64,000 nucleotides of DNA from JAFKFH01 sp017307375 (lineage in GTDB: Bacteria > Pseudomonadota > Alphaproteobacteria > Ferrovibrionales > Ferrovibrionaceae), in contig OZ245874.1 in NCBI GenBank assembly GCA_965229335.1, positions 310,001-374,000 of the forward strand, given 5' to 3'. The stretch's first letter is position 1. Each line of letters starts with the position of its first letter. The notes beneath the pieces were generated by a model that made no database searches, was not told the origin of the DNA, and saw nothing but the letters and a program-made list of their open reading frames with translations. Shown here in pieces: positions 34,001 through 42,669 of the stretch. The position numbers were made by a program, and so were the translations under genes.

Positions 34001-35715
34001 GCGGTCGAATTCCAATAGGCCGCCGTCTCGACCCCGGAGAACCCGGTGATCGTGTCGGCGCCGGCGCCGCCCATCAGCACCGTGTTCGCCGCATTGGCCA
34101 CGATCACGTCGTTGCCGGCCCCGCCGTCGATCGTCCAGGCCTGGCCGCTGCCGCCGGTGATCGTGTCGTTGAAGCTCGAGCCGGTCACCGCCTCGATCGA
34201 GGTGTAGCTGTCGCCGTCGCTGTTGGTGCCGGCCACCAGATCGACCGTCACCGCCGCCGTCGCCGAGAAATACGACACCGTGTCGTTGCCCGCGCCGCCG
34301 TCGAGGATGTCGGCGCCCGCCCCGCCATCGAGCGTGTCGTCGCCGGTGCCGCCGGTCAGCGTGTCGACATAGGCCGAACCGGTGATGCCCTCGATGCCCG
34401 ACAGCGTGTCGCCGGTGCTGCTGCTGCCGGTGGCGAGGCTGACCGACACGCCCGCCGCCGCGCTGGCATAGGACACCATGTCCTTGCCGCCGCCGCCGAT
34501 GACCGTGGTGCCGCCGGCATTGACCGCGATCAGGTCGTCGCCGTTGCCGCCGTCGAGCGTGCCGCCCGACACCGTGCCGCCGGTGATGGTGTCGGCATAG
34601 GCCGAGCCGATGGCGCCTTCGATGCCCGACAGGCTGTCGCCGTTGCTGCTGGTGCCGGCCACCAGGTCGATGGTGACGCCGGCGGTGGCATTGGCGTAGC
34701 TGACCGTATCGGTGCCCGAGCCGCCGATCACCGTGGTGTTGTTGCGGCGGACCACGATGGTGTCGTTGCCGGCCCCGCCATCCAGCACCGTGCCGGTCGC
34801 GGTGCCGCCGGTGATGGTATCGTTGTAGGCCGAGCCGATCACGTTCTCGATGCCGCCGTAGCTGTCGCCGCTGCCGCCCGCGCCGGTCATCAGGTTGACC
34901 GCGACGCCGGCGGCCGCATTGGCGTAGCTGACCGTGTCGTTGCCCGAGCCGCCGACGACGGTGGTGCTGGTGCCGTTGATCACGATGATGTCGTCGCCGG
35001 CCCCGCCGTCGAGACGCGCGCCGCTGATCGCCGCGCCGGTGATGGTGTCGGCGTAGGCCGAGCCGATGGCGTTCTCGATGCTGCCGTAGCTGTCGCCCGA
35101 ACCGCCGGTACCGGCGGCGAGATTTATCGCCACGCCGGCGGCGGCACCGGCATAGGAGACGGTGTCGCTGCCGGCGCCACCGATGACCGTGTTGGCCGAG
35201 CCCGAGAGGATGAAGGTGTCGTTGCCGTTGCCGCCGTCCAGCGTGCCACCGCCGGCGGTCGCGCCGGTGATGGTGTCGGCAAAGCCCGAGCCCACCACAT
35301 TCTCGATGCTGATCAGCGTGTCGCCGTCACCGCCGGTGCCGGCGGCCAGGTTGACCGCGACGCCGGCCGCGGCGCCGGCATAGGTCACGGTATCGCTGCC
35401 CGTCCCGCCGTCGAGGGTATCGGCGCCCGTGCCGCCGTCCAGCGTGTCGTTGCCGCCGCCGCCGGCCAGCGAATCGTTCTCGCTGCCGCCCAGGATCAGG
35501 TCGTTGCCGTCGCCGCCGGTGATGGTATCGGCCCCGGCGCCGCCGTCGAAGGCGGTGCCGATCACGAAGCCCGCTGCCGCCGCGTTCGCCGCATCGGGCA
35601 GGATCACCGTGTCGTTGCCGCCACCTGCCGCGTATTGCGTGCCGTCGAGATAGCTGCCCGCCACCACCCCGTTGATGTCGACCGTGTCGTTGCCGGAGGT
35701 GAACAGCGGATCCAT
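31081..35715 (-). CDS. large RTX-type calcium-binding secreted protein
   Basis: This 1544-residue protein has no signal peptide and is almost wholly made of RTX-like calcium-binding nonapeptides (GGxGxDxLx). Residues about 90-560 consist of ~70-residue modules of the form SYA-AAAGV-V-L-G-GD-IE-GSAY-DTITGG. From about 705 to 1390 an exact 297-residue unit occurs 2.3 times. The C-terminal region (1390-1544) contains DQLWFRQSGNDLLIDVIGEA, DWYSDSTRRIDVFE and LVSAMASYSLPSVG, the haemolysin-type related domain that usually carries the type I secretion signal. The exporter genes hlyB/hlyD-like lie directly upstream on the same strand. No enzymatic domain is visible, so an adhesin or surface-layer/matrix role is more likely than a toxin or protease; this is inference. 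Confidence 0.9.
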   Translation of the reverse strand: MDPLFTSGNDTVDINGVVAGSYLDGTQYAAGGGNDTVILPDAANAAAAGFVIGTAFDGGAGADTITGGDGNDLILGGSENDSLAGGGGNDTLDGGTGADTLDGGTGSDTVTYAGAAAGVAVNLAAGTGGDGDTLISIENVVGSGFADTITGATAGGGTLDGGNGNDTFILSGSANTVIGGAGSDTVSYAGAAAGVAINLAAGTGGSGDSYGSIENAIGSAYADTITGAAISGARLDGGAGDDIIVINGTSTTVVGGSGNDTVSYANAAAGVAVNLMTGAGGSGDSYGGIENVIGSAYNDTITGGTATGTVLDGGAGNDTIVVRRNNTTVIGGSGTDTVSYANATAGVTIDLVAGTSSNGDSLSGIEGAIGSAYADTITGGTVSGGTLDGGNGDDLIAVNAGGTTVIGGGGKDMVSYASAAAGVSVSLATGSSSTGDTLSGIEGITGSAYVDTLTGGTGDDTLDGGAGADILDGGAGNDTVSYFSATAAVTVDLVAGTNSDGDSYTSIEAVTGSSFNDTITGGSGQAWTIDGGAGNDVIVANAANTVLMGGAGADTITGFSGVETAAYWNSTAGVTVSLATGTGSGGDAQGDVLSAINNLEGSAYGDSLTGDANANKLSGLDGNDVLNGGDGNDSLYGGNGNDTLNGGNGVDTIDGGAGGLDWVSYADAGQAVDVRLYSNSGGWTGNVDSITGIEGIRGTAFNDFLYGRDNADDWFEGGAGADEIYGYTGNDTVVYWSSSAAVSLTLAEGTAYATGSGGDAQGDRVATVENIEGSAYGDTLTGNTGANRLAGLAGNDTIDGGVGNDTVDGGTGNDSLTGGNGNDTLIGGAGNDTLIGGFISGGISQSSGLDRAVFSGVSTDYQITVSGDTITVTDLNTADGDDGTDVLYGIEQLAFSNTTLSYQTITGTSGNDNLTGTSRDESISGGDGNDTIDGGMGGDTLDGGNGFDWLSFANAPLIAGAGVSVTLYNNTAARTGPGYWVNDVDTVTNFEGVRGTAFNDFLYGRDSADDWFEGGAGADEIYGYTGNDTVVYWSSSAAVSLTLAEGTAYATGSGGDAQGDRVATVENIEGSAYGDTLTGNTGANRLAGLAGNDTIDGGVGNDTVDGGTGNDSLTGGNGNDTLIGGAGNDTLIGGFISGGISQSSGLDRAVFSGVSTDYQITVSGDTITVTDLNTADGDDGTDVLYGIEQLAFSNTTLSYQTITGTSGNDNLTGTSRDESISGGDGNDTIDGGMGGDTLDGGNGFDWLSFANAPLIAGAGVSVTLYNNTAARTGPGYWVNDVDTVTNFEGVRGTAFNDFLYGRDSADDWFEGGAGADEIYGYTGNDTVVYWSSSAAVSLTLAEGTAYATGSGGDAQGDRVATVENIEGSAYGDTLTGNTGANRLAGLAGNDTLNGGAGNDTLDGGAGNDSLNGGAGSDLYLQRRGDGVDTVVQAGISDASTTTDKVRFASGIAYDQLWFRQSGNDLLIDVIGEASSQTVIKDWYSDSTRRIDVFETEDGSHSLTAANVQALVSAMASYSLPSVGTYVLDSTTHSALDTTFASTWS
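31547..33586 (-). repeat. exact 891-bp tandem duplication inside the RTX gene (2.3 copies)
   Basis: The DNA is identical to itself shifted by 891 bp (297 codons, in frame) from 31547 to 33586. Two full copies (31547-32437 and 32438-33328) are followed by a partial third to 33586, where the first mismatch occurs (33587). I compared the copies line by line and saw no difference, including at third codon positions. Identity at this level points to a very recent duplication or ongoing recombination; collapse or expansion in assembly is also possible. Confidence 0.93.
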
Positions 35716-35790
35716 GGCGGCGCCCTTATGGTTGTATACCAGCCACCAGTTCTATACCTGACGCGTGTCGCCGTTCAATTCATGATTTCA

Positions 35791-35805
35791 TGACAGCCGC
35801 TGTCA
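35791..35805. promoter_or_regulatory. 15-bp palindrome upstream of the RTX gene
   Basis: TGACAG-CCG-CTGTCA at 35791-35805 lies 76 bp upstream of the RTX start in the 134-bp gap after the membrane-fusion gene. The gap is more AT-rich than its surroundings and may hold a separate promoter for the RTX gene. Regulator identity is unknown. Confidence 0.45.
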
Positions 35806-35849
35806 CCATCGGCTGGTTGATAAATGCGCGAATTCGTTGCCGGATTCTT

Positions 35850-37247
35850 CTACCGCTCGCGCATCGCTTCGTCGCGATAGCGGACGATCGGCGACATCAG
35901 GTAGTCGATGATCCGGCGGTCGCCGGTCTTGATCTCGGCGGTCAGCGCCATGCCCGGGGTCAGGGCCTGGGGCCTGCCGTCCACGTCGATGGTGCCGCGG
36001 TCGAGCGCGATGCGCACCGGATAGACCAGGCCGCGGCGCTCGTCGGGCACCGCGTCGCGCGAAACGGTGACGACACGGCCCGGCACACCGCCGTATTTGG
36101 TGAACTGGAAGGCTTCCAGCTTCACCTCGACCGGCTGCCCCGGCACGACGAAGCCGACGTCGCGGTTGCGCAACGTCGCCTCGACCTCGATGTCGGCCTC
36201 GGCCGGCACCACCACCATCAGGGCCTGGGCCGGGGTGACGACGCCGCCGACCGTGTTGACCGCCAGTTGCTGCACCACCCCGTCGATCGGCGCGGTCAGG
36301 TTGCGCAGATCCTGGCGCTGCTGCGCCTTGGCCAGTTCCTCCTGGGTCGCGGCCACGCGCCGCTCGGCCTCGGCGAGCGCGGTGAAGGTCTGCTTGAGGT
36401 ATTCCGAACCCGCCTGGGCGCGCTGCCGGTCCAGCGCCACCAGCGCCGCCGCGCTCTCCTCGCGCCGGTGGCGCATCGTCTGCAGTTCCTGCTCCATCTC
36501 GATCTGCTGCTGCGACACCTCGAGGGCGAGCAGCCGGGAGCCATAGCCTTCGCGGGCCAACTCGTTGCGGGCATCGGCCCGTTCGCGCAGCAGGGGCAGG
36601 GCGCGCTCCAGCCGCTTCATCCCCGATTCGACCGTCCGGCGCTCGGCCTGGCGCTTGGCGATCTCGGCATCGATGGCGGCCAGCCGCGACAGCTGCTCGT
36701 CGACCTGGGCCAGCAGCAGCGCCCGCTGGGTGGCGACGAGCGCGGCCGGCGCCTCGGGCGGCGGGCGGAAGCGATCGAGCGGCCGGTCGGTCGATTGCGC
36801 CGCGGTCAGCCGCGCCACCTCGATGCGCGCGGCGAGCAACTCGCCCTCCAGCCGGCGAACATCGGCATCGGTGGCGCGGGGATCGAGCTCGATCAGCACG
36901 TCGCCGGCCTTGACCGCCTGGCCGTCGGCCACCCGGATCGCCTTCACCGTCGAGGTTTCCAGCGCCTGGATCACCTTGGTCCGGCCGGCCGGGATCGTCC
37001 GGCCGTCGGCGATCGCCACCACGTCGAGCCGGCCGATGAAGGCACAGGCCACGGCGGTCGCGAGCAACCCCGTCAGCAGCCAGAAGGTCAGCCGCGCGGT
37101 CGGCGAGGCCGGGGTTTCGATGACCTCGGCGGCAGCCGGCAGGAATTCGATCTCGTCCCGGCGGCGGCGGGCGGCGCGGCCGCGCGCCTTCTCGTCCGCC
37201 AGGGCGGCGCGCGCCACGCCGAAGGCCCGCCCGATTCCGCCCGGCAT
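35850..37247 (-). CDS. type I secretion membrane fusion protein (HlyD family)
   Basis: This protein has about 465 residues from the ATG at 37247, 4 bp after the exporter stop. A short cytosolic tail is followed by one membrane helix (LTFWLLTGLLATAVACAFIG, about 52-71). A barrel-sandwich/lipoyl part contains SGR-like GRTKVIQALETSTVKAIRV. A long coiled coil runs from about 130 to 330. The C-terminal beta domain contains LTAPIDGVVQQLAV and GFVVPGQPVEVKLEAF. It bridges the ABC exporter to a TolC-type outer-membrane channel, which is not encoded in this window. An upstream in-frame extension inside hlyB is rejected. Confidence 0.92.
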   Translation of the reverse strand: MPGGIGRAFGVARAALADEKARGRAARRRRDEIEFLPAAAEVIETPASPTARLTFWLLTGLLATAVACAFIGRLDVVAIADGRTIPAGRTKVIQALETSTVKAIRVADGQAVKAGDVLIELDPRATDADVRRLEGELLAARIEVARLTAAQSTDRPLDRFRPPPEAPAALVATQRALLLAQVDEQLSRLAAIDAEIAKRQAERRTVESGMKRLERALPLLRERADARNELAREGYGSRLLALEVSQQQIEMEQELQTMRHRREESAAALVALDRQRAQAGSEYLKQTFTALAEAERRVAATQEELAKAQQRQDLRNLTAPIDGVVQQLAVNTVGGVVTPAQALMVVVPAEADIEVEATLRNRDVGFVVPGQPVEVKLEAFQFTKYGGVPGRVVTVSRDAVPDERRGLVYPVRIALDRGTIDVDGRPQALTPGMALTAEIKTGDRRIIDYLMSPIVRYRDEAMRER

Positions 37248-37251
37248 CGCC

Positions 37252-39429
37252 TCAGGCCCCCGCCGCCGGGCTGCCGCCGGCCTGCTGGCGGAACATCCGG
37301 GCGAAATGGCCACCCCGCTGCAGCAGGTCCTGCGGGCTGCCGTCCTCGACCACCCGGCCCTGGTCGAGCGTGACGATGCGATCGGCACCCCTGACAGCGC
37401 TCAGCCGATGGGCGATGATCAGCACGGTCCGCCCCGCACAGATCCGCCGCATGTTGCGCTGGATCGCGGCTTCCGATTCGACGTCGAGCGCCGAGGTCGC
37501 CTCGTCGAAGATCAGGATGCGCGGGTCGCCGACCAGCGCGCGGGCAATCGCGATGCGCTGGCGCTGGCCGCCCGACAGGGTGGCGCCGCGCTCGCCGATC
37601 ACGGTGTCGTAGCCCTGCGGCAATGCCATGATGAAGTCGTGCGCGCCGGCCAGCTCGGCCACGGCGATGACCCGGGCGAGGTCCAGGCCGGGATCGGCCA
37701 GCGCGATGTTGTCGCGCACCGTGCCGGTGAACAGCACGCTGTCCTGCGGCACCACGCCGATCTGCCGGCGCAGGGCCATCGCATCGGCCAAGGCAAGATC
37801 GAGGCCGTCGATCGTCACCTTGCCGGCCTCGGGCACGTAAAGGCGCTGGATCAGCCGGGTCAGCGTGCTCTTGCCCGACCCCGAGGCCCCGACCAGCCCC
37901 AGCACCTGGCCCGCCGGCACGGTCAGCGACAGCTGGCGCAGGATCTCGGGCCCGTCGGGCAGGTAGCGGAAGGTCACGCGGTCGAAGGCGATGGCTCCCT
38001 GCAGCCGCGGCAGCGCCCCGCGTCCGCTGCTCGGGCCGGGTTCGGCCCGCGCGTTCAGGATGTCGCCCAGCCGGTCGATCGACAGCCGCGCCTGCTGGAA
38101 ATCCTGCCAGAGCTGGGCCAGCCTGAGGATCGGCGCGGAGACCCGCGCCGACAGCATGTTGAAGGCGACCAGTTCGCCGACCGTCAGGTCGCCCGCGATG
38201 ACGGCGCGGGCCCCGAACCACAGCGTCGCCGCGATCGTCAGCTTGTTGATCAGCTGGGCCAGCTGGCCGGCATTGGCGGCGAGGTTACCGGCGCGAAACC
38301 CGGCCTGGACATAGCCCGCCAGCAGTTCTTCCCAGCGCCGCTGCATCTGTGGCTCGACCGCCATCGACTTCACCGTCTCGGCCGCGCCGATGCGCTCGAC
38401 CAGGAAGGACTGGTTGTCGGCACCGCGGGCGAACTTCTCCTCCAGCCGGCGGCGCAGGATCGGCGTGACCGCGAGCGAGAGGACGACGTATAGAGGTACC
38501 GCCGCCAGCACGATCGCCGTCAGCACCCCGGAATAGGCCAGCATCACGGCGACGAAGACGAAGGCGAAGCACAGGTCGACCACCACGGTCACCGACGATC
38601 CCGTCAGGAAGCTGCGGATCGTCTCGAGCTCGCGGACGCGCGCGACGCTGTCGCCGACGCGGCGGGCGTGGAAATAGGCGATCGGCAGGGCCATCAGGTG
38701 GCGGAACAGCCGGGCGCCGAGTTCGAGATCGATGCGGTTGGTGGTATGGGCGAAGAGATAGCTGCGCAACCCGCCGAAGGCCGCCTCGAACACCGAGACG
38801 GCGATCAGGGCCACCACCAGCACGTCGAGGGTGGTCAGCGAATGGTGCACCATCACCTTGTCGATGACGACCTGGAACAGCAGCGGCGCACCCAGGCCGA
38901 GGAACTGCAGCACGAACGAGCCGAGCAGCACCTCGCCCAGCAGCCGGCGGTATTTGACGACTGCCGGAATGAACCAGGTAAGGTCGAACCGCCGAGCCGG
39001 CCCGGCGATGCCGGCGCGGGTGGCGACGAGGATCAGCTCGCCGCTCCAGGCCGCCTCGAAGTCGGCCCGGGGCCAGGATCGCGGCCGGCCTTCGGCCGGA
39101 TCCAGCACCAGGACTTCCTCGGTCCCGCCGTCCCGGCGCACCGCGGCGAGCACGACGAAGCCGCCGGCGGCCAGCCGGGCGATGGCCGGCAGCGGGGTGC
39201 GGTCGAGCCGCTCCCACCCGGTATCGATCGCCCGGGCCTTGAGGTCGAGCTGGCGGGCGGCACGGATCAGCGCCAGCGAATCGAGGCCGCCGGGCCGTCC
39301 GAAGCGGTGGGCGAGGGTGCGCGGGTCGGCCGCCTGGCCCATGACCCGCATGACCGCGGCCAGGCAATGCAGCGCGCTGTCGTATTCCTCGCCCCGGGGG
39401 GCCGGCGCGGCTTGGACGGGAGACGACAT
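37252..39429 (-). CDS. type I secretion ABC exporter (HlyB-type permease/ATPase)
   Basis: This 725-residue protein has an N-terminal C39-peptidase-like domain (about 15-135). The catalytic Cys position of true C39 peptidases (ECGLAC-type) reads DSALHC here. The nucleophile is therefore replaced by Ser, matching the inactive docking domain of RTX exporters. The membrane domain spans about 160-450. The nucleotide-binding domain has Walker A GASGSGKST, signature LSGGQRQRIAIARAL and Walker B ILIFDEATSALD. It exports the adjacent RTX protein without cleavage. It is the first gene of the locus. Confidence 0.95.
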   Translation of the reverse strand: MSSPVQAAPAPRGEEYDSALHCLAAVMRVMGQAADPRTLAHRFGRPGGLDSLALIRAARQLDLKARAIDTGWERLDRTPLPAIARLAAGGFVVLAAVRRDGGTEEVLVLDPAEGRPRSWPRADFEAAWSGELILVATRAGIAGPARRFDLTWFIPAVVKYRRLLGEVLLGSFVLQFLGLGAPLLFQVVIDKVMVHHSLTTLDVLVVALIAVSVFEAAFGGLRSYLFAHTTNRIDLELGARLFRHLMALPIAYFHARRVGDSVARVRELETIRSFLTGSSVTVVVDLCFAFVFVAVMLAYSGVLTAIVLAAVPLYVVLSLAVTPILRRRLEEKFARGADNQSFLVERIGAAETVKSMAVEPQMQRRWEELLAGYVQAGFRAGNLAANAGQLAQLINKLTIAATLWFGARAVIAGDLTVGELVAFNMLSARVSAPILRLAQLWQDFQQARLSIDRLGDILNARAEPGPSSGRGALPRLQGAIAFDRVTFRYLPDGPEILRQLSLTVPAGQVLGLVGASGSGKSTLTRLIQRLYVPEAGKVTIDGLDLALADAMALRRQIGVVPQDSVLFTGTVRDNIALADPGLDLARVIAVAELAGAHDFIMALPQGYDTVIGERGATLSGGQRQRIAIARALVGDPRILIFDEATSALDVESEAAIQRNMRRICAGRTVLIIAHRLSAVRGADRIVTLDQGRVVEDGSPQDLLQRGGHFARMFRQQAGGSPAAGA

Positions 39430-39580
39430 CGGGGCGACTGCGCTTGGTTACCGGTTCAGGATGCTTTGCGCCTCAGCTACCACAGCACCGCGGCAAGCGA
39501 TAGGGTCAACCGGGAATGCGCCTTGTCGGCGACGGTTGCAGCGGGCTATCCATGAGACGCGGTCTTGGCGGAGAACAGCG

Positions 39581-40579
39581 ATGACGAACGAGGGGCAGCG
39601 CGAGGGCGACTCCTCAGGCGGCGAACTCGGCAACGACCGCGCGCTGCACGATCAGCGCGCGGCGCATTACGAGGCGCATTGGAGCCGCCTGCGGGACGAA
39701 ATGGCCCCGGCCTTCGCCGCCGGCCTGCCGCTGGACCAGTTGCTCGCCCGGCATGAGGTGCTGAACGACAGTCGCTATCAGGGTTTCATCGCGCCGCAGA
39801 TCGCCCGCTATCTCGGCCGTCTCGATCAGCGCGCCTTCGCCGGCGTCGCCGCGCCCGACCGCCTCGTCGTCGCCGAGGGGCGTTATCAGGCGCGGCCGCG
39901 CGCCGACCAGTTCGCCGTGCTGTCGGCCGCCGTCTCGGGGTTGGCCGATCGGCAGGTCGACTGCATCGTCGAATTTGGCGCCGGGCTCGGCGTCAATCTC
40001 GGCCGGCTGGCGCAGGTGCTGGCGCCTCTGGGCATCCATCCGACCTATGTCGCCTGCGAGCCGGCCGCCGGCGGCCGCGACTTCGCGGCGCGGCTGTTCG
40101 CCGGTGGCGAACACCGGTTCGAGGCGCACGAATTCGACTACCTGGCGCCGGAATTCGGTTTCCTCGGCCGCTTCCGCCGGATTCTCGCGTTCACCTGCCA
40201 TTCGATCGAGCAGGTCTCGGTGCTGGGGCCGGCATTCCACGACGGCCTGCTGCGCCTGCCGCTGGCGGGCGGGCTGCATCTGGAGCCGGTGGGCTGGCAG
40301 CGTTTCACCAATATCGCGGCGGCGGTGGCCGAGGCGCATCGCTCGAACCAGGCGCTGCAATGGTATCGGCGCGAGTACGAATACGTGCTGGAAGACGACC
40401 GGGTGGTCGAGAATGCGGCGGCCTGGGCGGCCGCCTCGCTCTACAACACCGACCTGCTGGCCCAGGTCGGACGGCTGGCCGATGCCGGCCGCATCGGGCT
40501 GGCCGCGCTGGCCTTCGAGATCGTCGGGGAAAACCCGTTCAACCCGTCGACGCTGATCGCCTGGCGGCCGGGCGGATAG
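39581..40579 (+). CDS. predicted SAM-dependent methyltransferase-like protein
   Basis: This 332-residue cytosolic protein has a glycine-rich segment IVEFGAGLGVNLGRLAQVL near residue 128. It is followed by an acidic end-of-strand position in YVACEPAAGG near 160, as in Rossmann-type methyltransferases. RRILAFTCHSIEQVSVLGP near 205 recalls a putative-sugar O-methyltransferase type. I cannot name a substrate. It is divergent from the type I exporter, with a 151-bp spacer, so it could belong to the same surface system, but nothing proves this. Confidence 0.65.
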   Translation: MTNEGQREGDSSGGELGNDRALHDQRAAHYEAHWSRLRDEMAPAFAAGLPLDQLLARHEVLNDSRYQGFIAPQIARYLGRLDQRAFAGVAAPDRLVVAEGRYQARPRADQFAVLSAAVSGLADRQVDCIVEFGAGLGVNLGRLAQVLAPLGIHPTYVACEPAAGGRDFAARLFAGGEHRFEAHEFDYLAPEFGFLGRFRRILAFTCHSIEQVSVLGPAFHDGLLRLPLAGGLHLEPVGWQRFTNIAAAVAEAHRSNQALQWYRREYEYVLEDDRVVENAAAWAAASLYNTDLLAQVGRLADAGRIGLAALAFEIVGENPFNPSTLIAWRPGG

Positions 40580-40596
40580 ATCCGCCGGCCGCCAGG
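40560..40596. terminator. hairpin between the methyltransferase-like gene and the chemoreceptor gene
   Basis: An inverted repeat of about 15 bp with one bulge brackets the stop codon of the methyltransferase-like gene, ending just before the chemoreceptor stop at 40607. It has no U-tract. Position between convergent genes suggests bidirectional termination. Confidence 0.5.
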
Positions 40597-40606
40597 CCCT
40601 GTCCGA

Positions 40607-42481
40607 TCAGGCGGCGCGGACTTCGCCGATGAAGCGGTCGACCTCGGCGCGCAGGCGTTCGGCCTGACGCGACAACTCGCCTGAGGCACCGAGAACCTGT
40701 TCGGCCGCGGCGCCGGCATCGGAGGCCGAGCGGTTGACCGCGGTCACGTTGCCCGACGCTTCCGAGGTGCCGGCGGCGGCCTGCTCGACGTTGCGGGCAA
40801 TCTCGTTGGTCGCGGCGCCCTGCTCCTCGACGGCCGAGGCGATGGCCCCGGAAATCTCGCTCATCCGGGTGATGATCGAGCGGATGTCCTCGATGGCGGC
40901 GACGGCCTCGCGGGTGGCCGACTGCACACCCTGGACCTGCTGGCCGATCTCGTCGGTCGCCTTGGCGGTCTGGGTGGCCAGGTTCTTGACCTCCGAGGCG
41001 ACGACGGCGAAACCCTTGCCGGCTTCGCCGGCGCGGGCGGCCTCGATCGTCGCGTTCAGGGCCAGGAGGTTGGTCTGGCCGGCGATGGTGTTGATCAGGG
41101 CGATGACCTCGCCGATCTTGCTGGCCGAGGCGGCAAGGCCCTGGACGATCGCGTCGGTGCGCCCGGCCTGCGCCACGGCATCCTGCGCCACCCGCGACGA
41201 GGTCGCGACCTGGCTGGAAATCTCGCGGATCGACGCGGCCAGTTCTTCCGACGCGGAGGCGACGGTCTGCACGTTGGCGGCGGCCTGCTCGGTCGCCGAG
41301 GCGGCGGCCAGCGACTGCCTGGACGTGGTATCGGCGATGCCGGTCATGCTGGAGGCGGCGGCATGCATCTCGGTCGCGGCGGTGGCGACGGTCTCGACGA
41401 CGCCGCCCACGGCGGCCTTGAAGTTGTCGGCCAGCCGGTGCAGGTCGGCCTTGCGCCGGGTCTCGGCCTCGGCCCGCAGGCGCTCGGCCTCGGCGCGGCG
41501 CTCCTCCTCGGCGCGGCGTTCGGCGATCTCGGCCTCGCGCTGGCGGCGGGCCTCGGCCTCGCGTTCGGCTTCGTCGCGCGCCCGCTTCTCCTCCGCCTCG
41601 CGCTGCGCGCGGGCCGCATCCTCGCGGGCACGGGCCTCGTCGCGCAGACGGTTCTGCTCGGCCTCGGCCGCCAGGCGTTCGCCCTCGATGCCCGCGGTCT
41701 TGAGGATCTCGACCGAGCGCGCCATCAGCCCGACTTCGTCGCCGCGGCCGGTGCCGGTCACGGTCACGGCGTAGTCGCGGTCGGCCAGCCGGCCCATGAT
41801 CGCGGCGAGTTCCGCCAGCGGCCGGGCGACGCCGCGCTGCACGATCAGCACCGAGATCGCCAACACCACGATCAGCGCCGCGGCAAGGGTGACGAACATG
41901 GTGACGATGGCGCGCCCGGCATCGGCCTCGGCAGCGGTGGCCGCGCCGACGCTGTCGTCGTTCAGCCGGGCGTTCAGCTTGCCGGTATTGACGGCGACCG
42001 CGGTCAGCGCCGGGCCGACCTTGTCGTTCAGCAGCTGGGTGGCCCGCTTGTTGTCCTCGGGCGTGTTGCTGATCGCGAGCCTCTGGACCTCGCGGCTGGC
42101 CGCGATCTCGGCCTGGAAGTCGCGCAGCAGCGCCTCGATCTCCATCGCCGAGGCGGGAAGCAGCTGGGCCGCCTTCTTCAGCCGCTGCTCGACCTCCCCG
42201 GCGGTACGCCCGACGCCTTCGCCGGCCTTGGCGATCGCGGCCGGCTCCTGCTCGGCGATCATCTGGTAGAGCGACTTGATGCTCGAGATGACATAGACGT
42301 TGGCGTTCGACATCTCCCTGATCGCCGCCTGATCGCGCGAGAGCAGCTTGGCGTAGGTATCGTTGATTCCTTCCATCTTGACCGCGCCCAGCGTGGTCAG
42401 GCCGACGGCGACCAGCGCCAGCAGCAATACCGGTATCAACGATTTGACGAGGATCTTGAGATTGGCGAGCACGACGGACAC
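40607..42481 (-). CDS. methyl-accepting chemotaxis protein
   Basis: This 624-residue chemoreceptor has a membrane helix at about 13-33 and a periplasmic four-helix sensor of about 155 residues. A second membrane helix is at about 190-213 and a HAMP domain at about 214-266. A long charged coiled coil rich in Glu/Ala/Arg (about 270-345) inserts between HAMP and the signalling domain. The methyl-accepting domain (about 365-610) has the hairpin tip EIGEVIALINTIAGQTNLLA followed by LNATIEAARAGEAGKGFAVV. There is no C-terminal methyltransferase-docking pentapeptide. The ligand is unknown. The extra coiled coil is longer than usual. Confidence 0.95.
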   Translation of the reverse strand: MSVVLANLKILVKSLIPVLLLALVAVGLTTLGAVKMEGINDTYAKLLSRDQAAIREMSNANVYVISSIKSLYQMIAEQEPAAIAKAGEGVGRTAGEVEQRLKKAAQLLPASAMEIEALLRDFQAEIAASREVQRLAISNTPEDNKRATQLLNDKVGPALTAVAVNTGKLNARLNDDSVGAATAAEADAGRAIVTMFVTLAAALIVVLAISVLIVQRGVARPLAELAAIMGRLADRDYAVTVTGTGRGDEVGLMARSVEILKTAGIEGERLAAEAEQNRLRDEARAREDAARAQREAEEKRARDEAEREAEARRQREAEIAERRAEEERRAEAERLRAEAETRRKADLHRLADNFKAAVGGVVETVATAATEMHAAASSMTGIADTTSRQSLAAASATEQAAANVQTVASASEELAASIREISSQVATSSRVAQDAVAQAGRTDAIVQGLAASASKIGEVIALINTIAGQTNLLALNATIEAARAGEAGKGFAVVASEVKNLATQTAKATDEIGQQVQGVQSATREAVAAIEDIRSIITRMSEISGAIASAVEEQGAATNEIARNVEQAAAGTSEASGNVTAVNRSASDAGAAAEQVLGASGELSRQAERLRAEVDRFIGEVRAA

Positions 42482-42669
42482 CCCCTCCGGGCGAAACTAT
42501 GGGAACGGAGGTTTTGTATACTGTCGACGAAACCGCGTGCTCTGCAAATCGGGCGGGGCATGCCCGCCCTGAATGCATTCCTCGCGAACATCCGGGCATC
42601 AAGTTGTCAAGCAATGTAAGCGAAAGAGTTTTCGTGTAAATATCAATACATTGACGAAAGCGGGATAAC

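Noticed and set aside
37252..39429. Active C39 leader peptidase in the type I exporter
   Set aside because: The catalytic Cys position is Ser (DSALHC), so leader cleavage is not expected and the substrate has no double-glycine leader.
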